Shown: piece by piece, positions 34,594-42,755 of the stretch
Position numbering within the stretch: the stretch's first letter is position 1
How the letters are laid out: every line of letters starts with the position of its first letter
Origin: Wenzhouxiangella sediminis
GTDB lineage: Bacteria > Pseudomonadota > Gammaproteobacteria > Xanthomonadales > Wenzhouxiangellaceae
Direction of reading: 5' to 3'
DNA length: 64,000 bases
Assembly (NCBI RefSeq): GCF_003410055.1
Contig: NZ_QUZK01000022.1
Span: forward strand, 1-64,000
Made by a program: the position numbers and the translations under genes
Notes under the pieces: model-generated
What the model was told of the DNA's origin: nothing
The model's input: the letters and a program-made list of their open reading frames with translations, nothing else
Databases searched by the model: none

Positions 34594-35721
34594 ATGAAGA
34601 AGTGGATTTCTCATTCCAAGGTGGAAGGCAAGGCCAGCCGGCAGGCGCACACCAACCTGCCCGAAGGCACGTTTGAGCGCGAGATGGGCAAGGAAGGCTT
34701 TTTCGGCCCGGCCACGCACTTCTACCACCAGCACATGCCCACGGGCTGGACCGACTTCGAAGGCCCGCTGCAGCCGCGCGCCTTCGACACCACCAAGCTC
34801 GACGACAACGTGGGCTCTCCGTGGCAGGCGGCCGAGCTGCTCAGCAACGCCCACTGCAAGTTCCGCTGCTGGCACTCGGACGGCAAGATGGATCACCTGG
34901 TGCGCAACGGCGACGGCGATGAACTGCTGTTCATCCACGACGGCGCCGGCGAGCTGTTTTGCGACTTCGGCCATATGTCCTTCCGCGACGGCGACTACAT
35001 CATGCTGCCGCGCGGCACCATGTGGCGCATCGAGTCCGACGGCCCGGTCGAGATGCTGCTCATCGAGGCGACCAACTCCAGCTACATGCTGCCCGAGAAG
35101 GGCCTGGTCGGTCCGCACGCCATCTTCGATCCGGCCATGCTCGACACCCCGGAAATCGACGACGCCTTCCGCGCCCAGCAGGGCGAGGACGAATGGAAGG
35201 TGCTGGTCAAGCGGCGCCACCAGATCTCGACCATCACCTACCCGTTCAACCCGCTCGACGCCGTCGGCTGGAAGGGCGACCTGATGCCGGTGCGCATCAA
35301 CTGGCGCGACATCCGCCCACTGATGAGTCACCGCTACCACCTGCCGCCGTCGGCGCACACGACGTTCGTGGCGCATCGCTTCGTCATCTGTACCTTCACG
35401 CCGCGCCCGTTCGAGTCGAGCGAGGACGCCCTCAAGGTGCCGTTCTTCCACAACAACGACGACTACGACGAAGTGCTGTTCTACCACGCCGGCAACTTCT
35501 TCTCGCGCGACAACATCCACCCGGGCATGATGACGCACCACCCCTGCGGCTTCACCCACGGCCCGCACCCGAAGGCGATGAACAACGCCTTCACGCCCAA
35601 GACGGACAAGACCGAAGAAGTCGCCGTCATGCTCGACACGCGCGACGCCCTCGACGTCACCGAAGCGGCCGAAAAGATCGAGTGGACCGGCTACGTGGAT
35701 AGTTGGAAGCCTAAGAACTGA
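34594..35721 (+). CDS. hmgA: Homogentisate 1,2-dioxygenase
   Basis: The 375-residue cupin-type iron dioxygenase opens the homogentisate ring to maleylacetoacetate. The C-terminal metal region is clear: NNDDYDEVLFYHAGNFFSR, then GMMTHHPCGFTHGPHP, which together provide the His and Glu iron ligands. It is shorter than the 430-450 residues of human and Pseudomonas enzymes; the start is well supported by GGAGG before ATG 34594, so this is the compact bacterial form rather than a truncation. It is flanked on both sides by heptamer elements. Confidence 0.93.
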   Translation: MKKWISHSKVEGKASRQAHTNLPEGTFEREMGKEGFFGPATHFYHQHMPTGWTDFEGPLQPRAFDTTKLDDNVGSPWQAAELLSNAHCKFRCWHSDGKMDHLVRNGDGDELLFIHDGAGELFCDFGHMSFRDGDYIMLPRGTMWRIESDGPVEMLLIEATNSSYMLPEKGLVGPHAIFDPAMLDTPEIDDAFRAQQGEDEWKVLVKRRHQISTITYPFNPLDAVGWKGDLMPVRINWRDIRPLMSHRYHLPPSAHTTFVAHRFVICTFTPRPFESSEDALKVPFFHNNDDYDEVLFYHAGNFFSRDNIHPGMMTHHPCGFTHGPHPKAMNNAFTPKTDKTEEVAVMLDTRDALDVTEAAEKIEWTGYVDSWKPKN

Positions 35722-35727
35722 CGTTAT

Positions 35728-35898
35728 TGGGTTTCGGGTTTCAGGTTTCAGGTTTCAGGGGCCAGTGGCGGCGATTCGGGATCGTTGCCGAAAAACCGGA
35801 TGACGTGCTGACTGCCACGTCGCCATGAGGCTCACCCCCGAAATCGGAATTCGTGTTGTTTTTCCTGAAACCCGAAACCTGAACCCTGAAACCTCAAA
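35728..35898 (+). repeat. Hairpin element, TTTCAGG/CCTGAAA heptamer family, copy 5
   Basis: Seven bases after the hmgA stop, the left arm (GGGTTTCGGG then TTTCAGG units, from 35728) faces an inverted right arm starting TTTTTCCTGAAACC near 35860 and ending ACCTCAAAC. About 100 unrelated bases lie between, including GTTGCCGAAAA, also found in copy 1. It separates hmgA from fahA. Confidence 0.75.
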
Positions 35899-35959
35899 CG
35901 CAATCTAGCGCCAACACGCTTACCAGACTCACAAGACACTCATTCGAGGCGAATCAATC

Positions 35960-36946
35960 ATGAAACTAGCAACACTGAAGGAAGGCGGTCGCGACGGTAC
36001 GCTGATCGTCGTTAATCGAGACCTCACACGCGCCGTTTCGGCAACCGATATCGCCCCGACCCTCCAGGCCGCGCTGGACGACTGGGACGCGGCCGCGCCG
36101 CGCCTGGCCAGCCTGTTCGACGACCTGATGAACGGCACGGCCGAAGGCAGCTTCGACCTCGACATCGACCGGCTGGCCGCCCCGCTGCCGCGCTGCTTCC
36201 AGTTCGTCGACGGCTCGGCCTACCTGCCGCACGTCGAACGCGTGCGCAAGGCACGCGGGGCCGAGGTGCCGGAGAGCTTCTTCACCGACCCGCTGATGTA
36301 CCAGGCCGTCTCCGACGGATTCCTGGCGCCGCACGACCCCATCTCCATGGCCTCGACCGAATGGGGTATCGACTTCGAGTCCGAGATCGGCGTCTTCACC
36401 GACGACGTGCCGATGGGCGCCACGCCCGAGGAGTGCGCCGAGCACATCCAGCTGGTGACCATCCTCAACGACGTCTCGCTGCGCAACCTGATCCCCGGCG
36501 AACTGGCCAAGGGCTTCGGCTTCCTCCAGTCCAAGCCGCGCTCGGCGCTGGCCCCGGTCGTCGTGACGCCCGACGAGCTGGGTGACGCCTGGCAGGACAC
36601 CAAGCTCAACCTGCCGCTGCTGACCCATCTCAACGGTGAACTCTTCGGCGAACCGGAAGCCGGCGAGGACATGCAGTTCAGCTTTGCCGAACTGGTCGCG
36701 CATGCCGCCAAGAGCCGCCCGCTGGCGGCCGGCTCCCTGGTCGGTTCGGGCACCATCGCCAACCAGGACACCAGCCGCGGCGCCTCCTGCCTGGCCGAGA
36801 AGCGCATGCTAGAGATCATCGCCGACGGCAAGCCGAGCACGCCTTTCATGGACTTCGGCGACGTGGTGCGCATCGAGATGAAGACCCGCGAAGGCGAGTC
36901 CATCTTCGGCGCCATCGAGCAGAAAGTGGTTCAGTACGAGCGATAA
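35960..36946 (+). CDS. fahA: Fumarylacetoacetate hydrolase
   Basis: The 328-residue protein of the FAH superfamily hydrolyses fumarylacetoacetate to fumarate and acetoacetate, the last pathway step. The metal-binding acidic residues are in WGIDFESEIGVFTDDVP, with further family motifs NDVSLRNLIPGELAKGFG, SKPRSALAPVVVTPDELG and SLVGSGTIANQDTSRGASC. It belongs to the short bacterial type rather than the 420-residue animal type. GAGG precedes ATG 35960. Confidence 0.93.
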   Translation: MKLATLKEGGRDGTLIVVNRDLTRAVSATDIAPTLQAALDDWDAAAPRLASLFDDLMNGTAEGSFDLDIDRLAAPLPRCFQFVDGSAYLPHVERVRKARGAEVPESFFTDPLMYQAVSDGFLAPHDPISMASTEWGIDFESEIGVFTDDVPMGATPEECAEHIQLVTILNDVSLRNLIPGELAKGFGFLQSKPRSALAPVVVTPDELGDAWQDTKLNLPLLTHLNGELFGEPEAGEDMQFSFAELVAHAAKSRPLAAGSLVGSGTIANQDTSRGASCLAEKRMLEIIADGKPSTPFMDFGDVVRIEMKTREGESIFGAIEQKVVQYER

Positions 36947-36950
36947 AGAA

Positions 36951-37118
36951 GGTTTCAGGGGTTCAGGTTTCAGTGTTCAGGAGCACTTGGAGAGCCGGCG
37001 CATGTGACGTCGACAGGCTTGGCGCCGTGCAATCGGTTCGCCAGGAACGACACAACGGGATCCGGTACACCGGTTCCCTTTGGTTTTCCTGAAACCTGAA
37101 ACCTGAAACCTGAAACCC
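36951..37118 (+). repeat. Hairpin element, TTTCAGG/CCTGAAA heptamer family, copy 6
   Basis: Five bases after the fahA stop, GGTTTCAGGGGTTCAGG runs into TTCAGTGTTCAGGAGC, the same entry motif as copies 1 and 2. The exit is TTTTCCTGAAACC followed by further CCTGAAA units to 37118. The interior of about 95 bases is unlike the other copies. It separates fahA from maiA. Confidence 0.8.
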
Positions 37119-37146
37119 AATAGATCGCAGCCGAAGCGACCCAAAG

Positions 37147-37806
37147 ATGCCCCAAACCAAACAGATGGTTCTATATTCCTACTGGCGCTCCTCAGCCAGC
37201 TACCGGGTGCGCATGGCGCTCAAGCTCAAGGGCCTGGATCACGAGATCCGGCCCGTGCACCTGGTGCGAGACGGCGGCGAGCAGTTTGCCGACGACTACA
37301 CGGCGCTCAACCCGCAGCAGCTGGTGCCGACGCTGATCGACGGCGAGACCGTCATCACGCAGTCGATGGCGATGCTCGAGTACCTGGAGGAGCGCCACCC
37401 CGAGCCCGCACTGCTGCCCGGCGACCATGCCGGGCGTGCACGGGTACGCGCCATCGCCCAGGCGATCGCCTGCGAAATTCACCCGCTCAACAACCTGCGC
37501 GTGCTCAAGTACCTGACGGGGACGGCCGGTCTCGACGAAGACGCCAAGCTCGCCTGGTACCGACACTGGACGGAAACCGGCCTGGCTGCCGTCGAGCGCA
37601 TGCTCGACAATCCGGGCACCGGGCGATTCTGTCACGGCGATGAACCGGGCCTGGCCGATTGCTGTCTGTTGCCACAGGTCTATAATGCCGAGAGATTCGA
37701 GTGCAACATCGCGCAGCTCAAGCGCATTCGCCGCATCTGCGAAGCACTCGGAAAGATCCCGGCCGTGGTCGAAGCCATGCCGGAAAACCAGCCCGACGCG
37801 GCCTGA
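37147..37806 (+). CDS. maiA: Maleylacetoacetate isomerase (zeta-class GST)
   Basis: The 219-residue protein is a glutathione S-transferase of the zeta class that isomerises maleylacetoacetate to fumarylacetoacetate using glutathione. The signature is YWRSSASYRVRMALKLKGL (about residues 12-30, with the catalytic Ser), followed by NPQQLVPTLIDG, ITQSMAMLEYLEE and the C-terminal FCHGDEPGLADCCLLPQVYNAERF. It closes the homogentisate gene series. Gene order places it after fahA. Confidence 0.95.
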   Translation: MPQTKQMVLYSYWRSSASYRVRMALKLKGLDHEIRPVHLVRDGGEQFADDYTALNPQQLVPTLIDGETVITQSMAMLEYLEERHPEPALLPGDHAGRARVRAIAQAIACEIHPLNNLRVLKYLTGTAGLDEDAKLAWYRHWTETGLAAVERMLDNPGTGRFCHGDEPGLADCCLLPQVYNAERFECNIAQLKRIRRICEALGKIPAVVEAMPENQPDAA

Positions 37807-37847
37807 TTCCGCGTCAATCCGAAAAGACGAAACCAGTGACCGACCCG

Positions 37848-38228
37848 ATGAAGCCAATTCGCCTGCTCGCCGCGGCCGCCGCGCTGGCGCTGCTGGCCGC
37901 CTGTGCCACGACGCCGCCCGACCCCGCCATGCTCGACAACGCGCGCAACGCCATCAGTCAGGCCGAGGCCGCCAACGCCGAGGAATACGCGCCGATCGAG
38001 TTGCGCTACGCCCACGAACGCCTGCAGCAGGCCAGCCAGGCCCTCGAGAACGAACGCCCGGACGATGCCCGGCGACTGGCCGAACAGGCCGAGATCGAGG
38101 CCCAGCTGGCCCTGGCACGTACCCGAGCCGCGCTCGCCCGAGCCGAACTGCAGCGCAAGCAGGAAGAACTCGAGCAGGTGCGCGCCGACCTGGTCGAGGT
38201 GTTCGGCGAGGGGGTCGTGCAGCCATGA
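37848..38228 (+). CDS. DUF4398-type lipoprotein
   Basis: The 126-residue protein has a lipobox (LAAAAALALLAACATTP, Cys about residue 19) and an amphipathic helical body (EAANAEEYAPIELRYAHERL, ARRLAEQAEIEAQLALAR) as in DUF4398 proteins. It is probably an outer membrane-anchored periplasmic coiled protein. GTG 37836 is an in-frame alternative start. Its stop overlaps the ATG of the OmpA-like gene (ATGA, 38225-38228), so the two are cotranslated and likely form one envelope unit. Confidence 0.8.
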   Translation: MKPIRLLAAAAALALLAACATTPPDPAMLDNARNAISQAEAANAEEYAPIELRYAHERLQQASQALENERPDDARRLAEQAEIEAQLALARTRAALARAELQRKQEELEQVRADLVEVFGEGVVQP

Positions 38229-39223
38229 GCCGAATGCAGACCACCGTCAGAATCACCCTCACGGCGCTGATCATCGCCGCCCTGGCCGCCTGCGCGGTCC
38301 AGCCGCCGCGCGAGAACGCCGCGCTGCGCAACCTGAACAACGACCTCGAGGAGTTCCGGGCCAACACCGAGTTGTCCGAACGTGTGCCGCTGGCCGTTTC
38401 CGACGCCGAGCGCGCGGTGCGCGCCGCCAGCGCGGAGGGCCTGTCCGAGGCCGAGCTTTCGCACCGCATCAATCTGGCGGCCAAGCGCATCGAGATCGCC
38501 CGCGCCGAGGCCTTTCGGGCCCAGGCGCGCGAGCAGATCGACGCCGTCGAGGCCGAGCGCACCGAACTGCTTCTGCGCGCCAGCCGCCTCGAGGTCGAGC
38601 AGGCGCGCCGTGAGGCCGAACGCGCCCTGATGCAGAGCCAGGCGGCGACCGAGGAAGCCGAGCGCACGCGCCTGGAGGCGATGACCGCCGAGGAACTTCG
38701 CGAGGAAGCCGCACGCCGGGAGCAGCAGGCCCGCGAGGAAGCCGAGGCCGCCCGGCGCCTGGCGGAAGCCCAGGCCAGCGAGATCGAGCTGGCCCGACGC
38801 GAGGCCGAGCTGGCCACCGAGGCCGCGGAATCCATGCGCCGCCGCCTGGATTACCTGGAGCTGCGCGAAACCGACCGCGGAGTCGTGGTGACGCTCGGCG
38901 ACGTGCTGTTCGCGAGCGGCGAAACCACCCTGCAACCCGAGGCCCGCAATCAACTGGGCGACGTGGTCAAGCTCGTCGAGGGCGAACCCGAAAAGCAGAT
39001 CCGCATCGAAGGGCACACCGACTCGACCGGATCGTCGGCGGCCAACATGCGCATTTCGCGCCTGCGGGCCGAAGCGGTGCGTGACGCCCTGGTCGAAGAA
39101 GGCATCGACGCCAGCCGGATCCAGGCCGTCGGCATGGGGGAGGACTTCCCCATCGCCAGCAACGAATCGGCCGAAGGCCGCCGCAAGAATCGCCGCGTGG
39201 ACGTGATTCTGCTCAACGACTGA
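38225..39223 (+). CDS. OmpA-family lipoprotein with DUF4398 and coiled-coil region
   Basis: The 332-residue protein has a lipobox (LTALIIAALAACAVQ), a DUF4398-like helical region, a long Ala/Glu/Arg-rich coiled coil (about residues 80-215) and a C-terminal OmpA peptidoglycan-binding domain. That domain shows VVTLGDVLFASGETTLQPEA, IRIEGHTDSTGSSAANMRIS, LRAEAVRDALVEEGID and GRRKNRRVDVILLND. It would bridge the outer membrane and the cell wall. It overlaps the preceding lipoprotein gene by four bases. Confidence 0.9.
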   Translation: MSRMQTTVRITLTALIIAALAACAVQPPRENAALRNLNNDLEEFRANTELSERVPLAVSDAERAVRAASAEGLSEAELSHRINLAAKRIEIARAEAFRAQAREQIDAVEAERTELLLRASRLEVEQARREAERALMQSQAATEEAERTRLEAMTAEELREEAARREQQAREEAEAARRLAEAQASEIELARREAELATEAAESMRRRLDYLELRETDRGVVVTLGDVLFASGETTLQPEARNQLGDVVKLVEGEPEKQIRIEGHTDSTGSSAANMRISRLRAEAVRDALVEEGIDASRIQAVGMGEDFPIASNESAEGRRKNRRVDVILLND

Positions 39224-39241
39224 CCGGGCCGCTCCCAACCC

Positions 39242-39270
39242 TTGAACTGGCCGGGAGTTGACGCTATAAA
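39242..39270 (+). promoter_or_regulatory. Sigma-70 promoter upstream of candidate small RNA
   Basis: TTGAAC (39242-39247) and TATAAA (39265-39270) are separated by 17 bases. The predicted start is near 39277, 19 bases downstream of the OmpA-like gene stop. No open frame with a ribosome binding site begins before the terminator at 39382. Confidence 0.6.
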
Positions 39271-39276
39271 GTGAGT

Positions 39277-39412
39277 GTGATGGTTGATTTCTCGAGCGCG
39301 TCGCTCGCAGCATCCAGCCGCCGCAGGAACGAATCTGCACCAGCGCGCCCTGCGGCGCCGCATCCCACCTCCCGAATTCACACGGGCCGCCGAAGTGCGG
39401 CCCGTTGTTTTA
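39277..39412 (+). ncRNA. Candidate small RNA or leader transcript
   Basis: About 136 bases run from a good promoter to an intrinsic terminator (ACGGGCCGC, loop CGAAGT, GCGGCCCGT, then TGTTTTAT). The interior holds a GCG-rich inverted motif (GAGCGCGTCGCTC, 39294-39306) and GC-rich stems near 39345-39363. It could be a free small RNA or an attenuated leader of the downstream YdcH-like gene. No known RNA family was recognised. Confidence 0.5.
39382..39412 (+). terminator. Intrinsic terminator of the candidate small RNA
   Basis: A perfect 9-base stem (39382-39390 with 39397-39405) with a 6-base loop is followed by TGTTTTAT. It ends 60 bases before the ATG of the YdcH-like gene. Confidence 0.7.
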
Positions 39413-39471
39413 TGCGCGGGGCCGGACGGCTTCGCGCACACTCATGGACCCAACCGAAAAGGAGTCTGCCC

Positions 39472-39690
39472 ATGTTCGAAAGTCAGAAGGATCAGATGGA
39501 AATCATGCTCAAGGGCAACGAAGAATTCCGTCGCCTCTACAACCATCACCAGCAGCTCGAAAAACGGGTCGTGGCCGCCGAAAACGGTACGGCGCCGATG
39601 GAGGATCTGGCGCTGAACCAGCTCAAGCGCGAAAAGCTCCGCACCAAGGACCAGCTCACTCGAATGATGGAACAGGGCCAGGCCGCCTGA
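39472..39690 (+). CDS. YdcH-family (DUF465) small protein
   Basis: The 72-residue protein is helical and highly charged: NEEFRRLYNHHQQLEKRVVA and LNQLKREKLRTKDQLTRMM match the DUF465/YdcH pattern, a short antiparallel coiled coil with unknown function. AAGGAG precedes ATG 39472. It lies between a terminator upstream and another downstream, so it is a single-gene transcript, perhaps read through from the candidate small RNA promoter. Confidence 0.85.
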   Translation: MFESQKDQMEIMLKGNEEFRRLYNHHQQLEKRVVAAENGTAPMEDLALNQLKREKLRTKDQLTRMMEQGQAA

Positions 39691-39715
39691 CCCCGGCCGG
39701 AACCGATTCCTGCCA

Positions 39716-39745
39716 GACGCCCGGCCACCGCGCCGGGCGTCTTGC
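39716..39745 (+). terminator. Intrinsic terminator of the YdcH-like gene
   Basis: GACGCCCGG (39716-39724) pairs with CCGGGCGTC (39733-39741) around an 8-base loop, followed by TTGCGTTT. It lies 25 bases after the stop. Confidence 0.7.
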
Positions 39746-39838
39746 GTTTCGGGCCTGCCGACGGGAGCGCCTTGCTCCCGACGGACGGTTTGAGCTATCG
39801 TGGCCGGCTGGCAACCGACCCGACCAGAGCCCCTTCCA

Positions 39839-41212
39839 ATGAGCGTCTACGGCAACACACTCGAATTGATCGGCAACACGCCGATCGTGCGCGTCAACAA
39901 GCTGGACACCGGCCCCTGCGAGCTCTACCTCAAGCTCGAGAACCAGAATCCGGCTGGATCGATCAAGGATCGCATCGCCCTGAAGATGATCGAGGAGGCC
40001 GAGAAACGCGGCGACCTCAAGCCGGGCGCGACCATCATCGAAGGCACGGCCGGCAACACCGGGCTGGGGCTCGCCCTGGTCGCCGCGCAGAAGGGCTACC
40101 GCCTGATCCTGGTCATCCCGGACAAGATGAGCCGGGAGAAGATCTCCAACCTCAAGGCCATGGGCGCGGAAGTGGTCATCACCCGCTCCGACGTCGGCAA
40201 GGGCCACCCCGAGTACTACCAGGACCTGGCCGAGAAGCTGGCCGGGGAGACCGAGAACAGCTACTTCATCAACCAGTTCGGCAATCCCGACAACCCCAAG
40301 GCGCATGAAGAGGACACCGGCCCGGAAATCCTCAGGCAGATGGACGGTGATCTCGACGCGATGGTGATCGGCGTCGGCTCCAGCGGCACCATCACGGGGC
40401 TTTCGCGCCACTTCGCCAAGGCCGCGCCCGAGCTGGAACTGGTCCTGGCCGACCCGGAGGGCTCGATCCTGGCCGACTACATCGCCACCGGCAACGTACG
40501 CGACGATGCCGGCGGCTGGCTGGTCGAGGGCATCGGCGAGGACTTCCTGCCGTCCATCAGCGACTTCTCGCGCGTGCACAAGGCCTATTCGATCTCCGAC
40601 AAGGAGAGTTTCCTGACCGCGCGCCTCCTGCTCGAGAAGGAAGGCCTGTTCGGCGGCTCGTCCACGGGCACGCTGCTGGCGGCCGCGCTGAAGTACTGCC
40701 GCGAACAGACCGAACCGAAGAAGGTGCTCACCTTCGTCTGCGACACGGGCAACAAGTACCTGTCGAAGATGTACAACGACACCTGGATGCGCGAACAGGG
40801 CTTCCTCGACACCGACGAGTTCGGCGACCTGCGCGACCTGATCGCACGCCCGGCCGCCACCCGCGACGCCATCACGGTGGGCCCCAAGGAGCCGCTTTCG
40901 AACGCCTACAAGCGCATGAAGCTCTACGACGTCTCACAGCTGCCGGTCGTCGACGGCAAGCGCATCGTCGGCATCATCGACGAGTCGGACCTGCTGATGG
41001 CCGTCTACGACAACGAGGAGCGCTTTGCCGAGCCCGTCTCGACGGCGATGGTCAGCAAGCTCGAATCCGTCCAGGTCGACGGCACCATCGACGACCTGCT
41101 GCCGATCTTCAACCGCGACCTCGTCGCCATCGTCCTCGACGGCGAGGAGTTCATGGGCCTGATCACGCGCGTCGACCTGCTGAACTACCTGCGCCGCCGG
41201 GCCGACCGGTAA
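39839..41212 (+). CDS. cbs: Cystathionine beta-synthase
   Basis: The 457-residue protein is a PLP enzyme joining serine and homocysteine into cystathionine. The PLP lysine is in QNPAGSIKDRIALKM, the phosphate loop region is EGTAGNTGLGLA, and VGSSGTITGL follows. Unlike plain cysteine synthases, it has a C-terminal pair of CBS domains (about residues 340-457: AITVGPKEPLSNAYKRMKLY, VDGKRIVGIIDESDLLMAV). No N-terminal heme domain is present. The ATG at 39839 begins MSVYGNTLELIGNTP. The next gene supplies the partner step. Confidence 0.93.
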   Translation: MSVYGNTLELIGNTPIVRVNKLDTGPCELYLKLENQNPAGSIKDRIALKMIEEAEKRGDLKPGATIIEGTAGNTGLGLALVAAQKGYRLILVIPDKMSREKISNLKAMGAEVVITRSDVGKGHPEYYQDLAEKLAGETENSYFINQFGNPDNPKAHEEDTGPEILRQMDGDLDAMVIGVGSSGTITGLSRHFAKAAPELELVLADPEGSILADYIATGNVRDDAGGWLVEGIGEDFLPSISDFSRVHKAYSISDKESFLTARLLLEKEGLFGGSSTGTLLAAALKYCREQTEPKKVLTFVCDTGNKYLSKMYNDTWMREQGFLDTDEFGDLRDLIARPAATRDAITVGPKEPLSNAYKRMKLYDVSQLPVVDGKRIVGIIDESDLLMAVYDNEERFAEPVSTAMVSKLESVQVDGTIDDLLPIFNRDLVAIVLDGEEFMGLITRVDLLNYLRRRADR

Positions 41213-41215
41213 TCG

Positions 41216-41357
41216 GGTTGGCTGGTTTGCTCGTTTGCTGGTTCGCTGGTTGAAGACCACGGGAACCAGACGCACGAGCCAACTAGCCAACCAGCCAACT
41301 AGCCAACCAGCCAACTAGCCAACCAGCCAACTAGCAAACCAGTCAACGAGCAAACGC
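41216..41357 (+). repeat. Hairpin element with GGTTNGCT octamer arms
   Basis: Four bases after the cbs stop, the left arm is four to five 8-base units (GGTTGGCT, GGTTTGCT, CGTTTGCT, GGTTCGCT). After about 30 bases the right arm runs as alternating AACTAGCC and AACCAGCC octamers and ends at the start codon of the next gene. Arms are inverted with respect to each other. It separates cbs from the gamma-synthase/lyase gene. Confidence 0.8.
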
Positions 41358-41358
41358 A

Positions 41359-42507
41359 ATGACCAAACTCGCCACACGCGTCATCCACGCCGGCCAGGCG
41401 CCGGATCCGTCGAACGGGGCCATCATGACCCCGATCTACCAGACGTCGACCTACGTGCAGAAGAGCCCGGGCGACCACCAGGGCTTCGAGTACTCGCGCA
41501 CGCACAATCCGACCCGCAAGGCCTGGGAGGCCTGCATCGCCGATCTCGAGGGCGGCAGCCACGGCTTCGCCTTCGCCTCGGGCATGGCCGCGGTCGACAC
41601 GCTGATGCACCTGCTCGAGCCGGGTGACCACGTGCTGGCCATGCACGACCTCTACGGCGGCACCTGGCGCCTGTTCGAGCGCGTGCGCCGCCGCTCCTCG
41701 GGCCTGGAGTTCAGCTTCGCCGACCTGGCCGACGTCGACGCCGCCCGCGCCGCGCTGACCGACAAGACGAAGATGATCTGGGTCGAGACGCCGACCAACC
41801 CGATGCTGCAATTGGTCGACATCGCGGCCATGGCCGAGCTGGCGCGCGAGGCGGGTGCGATGCTGGTGGTCGACAACACCTTCGCCACGCCGATGCTGCA
41901 GCAGCCCATCGCGCTGGGCGCCGACGTGGTCCTGCACTCGGTGACCAAGTACCTCAACGGCCATTCCGACATGGTCGGCGGCGCGCTGGTGGTCAACGAC
42001 GACAAGCTGGCCGAAGACATTCACTTCATCCAGAATTCCGCCGGCGGCGTCCAGGGACCCTTCGACTCCTGGCTGGTGATGCGCGGGGTCAAGACCCTGG
42101 CGCTGCGCATGGCCGCCCACTGCGAAAACGCCGGCCGCATCGCAGAATGGCTTTCCCAGCACCCCAAGGTCGAGAAGGTCATCTACCCCGGCCTGGACAG
42201 CCATCCGCAGAAGGCCCTGGCCGAGAAGCAGATGTCGGGCTTCGGGGGCATGGTCAGCTTCGACATCGGCGGCGACCTCGACCGCGCGCGGCGCTTCCTG
42301 GAGAACACTCATCTGTTCGCCCTGGCCGAGTCCCTGGGCGGCGTGGAGTCCCTGGTCAACCACCCGGCCATCATGACCCACGGTTCGGTGCCGAAGGAAA
42401 ACCGCGACAAGCTGGGTATCACCGACACCCTGATCCGCCTGTCGGTCGGCATCGAAGACGTCGACGACCTGATCGAAGACCTCTCGACGGCGCTGGACCA
42501 CGTTTAA
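41359..42507 (+). CDS. Cystathionine gamma-lyase / gamma-synthase (PLP enzyme)
   Basis: The 382-residue protein is of the Cys/Met metabolism PLP family. Features are THNPTRKAWEACIADLEGG, ASGMAAVDTLMHLLEPGD, the PLP lysine in DVVLHSVTKYLNGHSDMVGG and SLGGVESLVNHPAIMTHGSVP. Sequence alone does not separate gamma-lyase from gamma-synthase. Pairing with cbs favours the lyase role, giving homocysteine to cysteine reverse transsulfuration. The octamer element ends at its start codon, so its ribosome binding site lies within or beside repeat DNA (no clear GGAG is seen). Confidence 0.9.
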   Translation: MTKLATRVIHAGQAPDPSNGAIMTPIYQTSTYVQKSPGDHQGFEYSRTHNPTRKAWEACIADLEGGSHGFAFASGMAAVDTLMHLLEPGDHVLAMHDLYGGTWRLFERVRRRSSGLEFSFADLADVDAARAALTDKTKMIWVETPTNPMLQLVDIAAMAELAREAGAMLVVDNTFATPMLQQPIALGADVVLHSVTKYLNGHSDMVGGALVVNDDKLAEDIHFIQNSAGGVQGPFDSWLVMRGVKTLALRMAAHCENAGRIAEWLSQHPKVEKVIYPGLDSHPQKALAEKQMSGFGGMVSFDIGGDLDRARRFLENTHLFALAESLGGVESLVNHPAIMTHGSVPKENRDKLGITDTLIRLSVGIEDVDDLIEDLSTALDHV

Positions 42508-42549
42508 TCGAAGATCATGTCGTGATCAGGACTGATATGTTGTCGGGAC

Positions 42550-42705
42550 TCTCGCAAAGGCGCCAAGGCGCAAGGATCGCAAAGGAAATCAACACGGAAG
42601 AAAAGAAGTCCGCGCCCCGAAGAAAATCGCTGCTGACAACTTTCTTTTTTCTGTTTTCCTTTCACTTTTTCATTGCGACCCTTGCGCCGTTGCGCCTTTG
42701 CGAGA
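42550..42705 (+). repeat. Hairpin element with CGCAAAGG-type octamer arms
   Basis: A 33-base left arm (42550-42582, starting TCTCGCAAAGGCGC) and right arm (42673-42705) are inverted copies with three differences. Inside, purine-rich (GGAAGAAAAGAAG) and pyrimidine-rich (TTTCTTTTTTCTG) tracts could extend the pairing. It resembles the element between ybbA and ybbP. It lies between the PLP enzyme gene and the FHA gene. Confidence 0.8.
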
Positions 42706-42755
42706 AATCCGTCCCAGAGCGCTAGAATAAACACCGGATCCACCCCGAGACACCC

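Noticed and set aside
34594-35721. hmgA considered truncated because it is shorter than animal and Pseudomonas enzymes
   Set aside because: Start is supported by GGAGG and the C-terminal metal site is complete; compact bacterial form.
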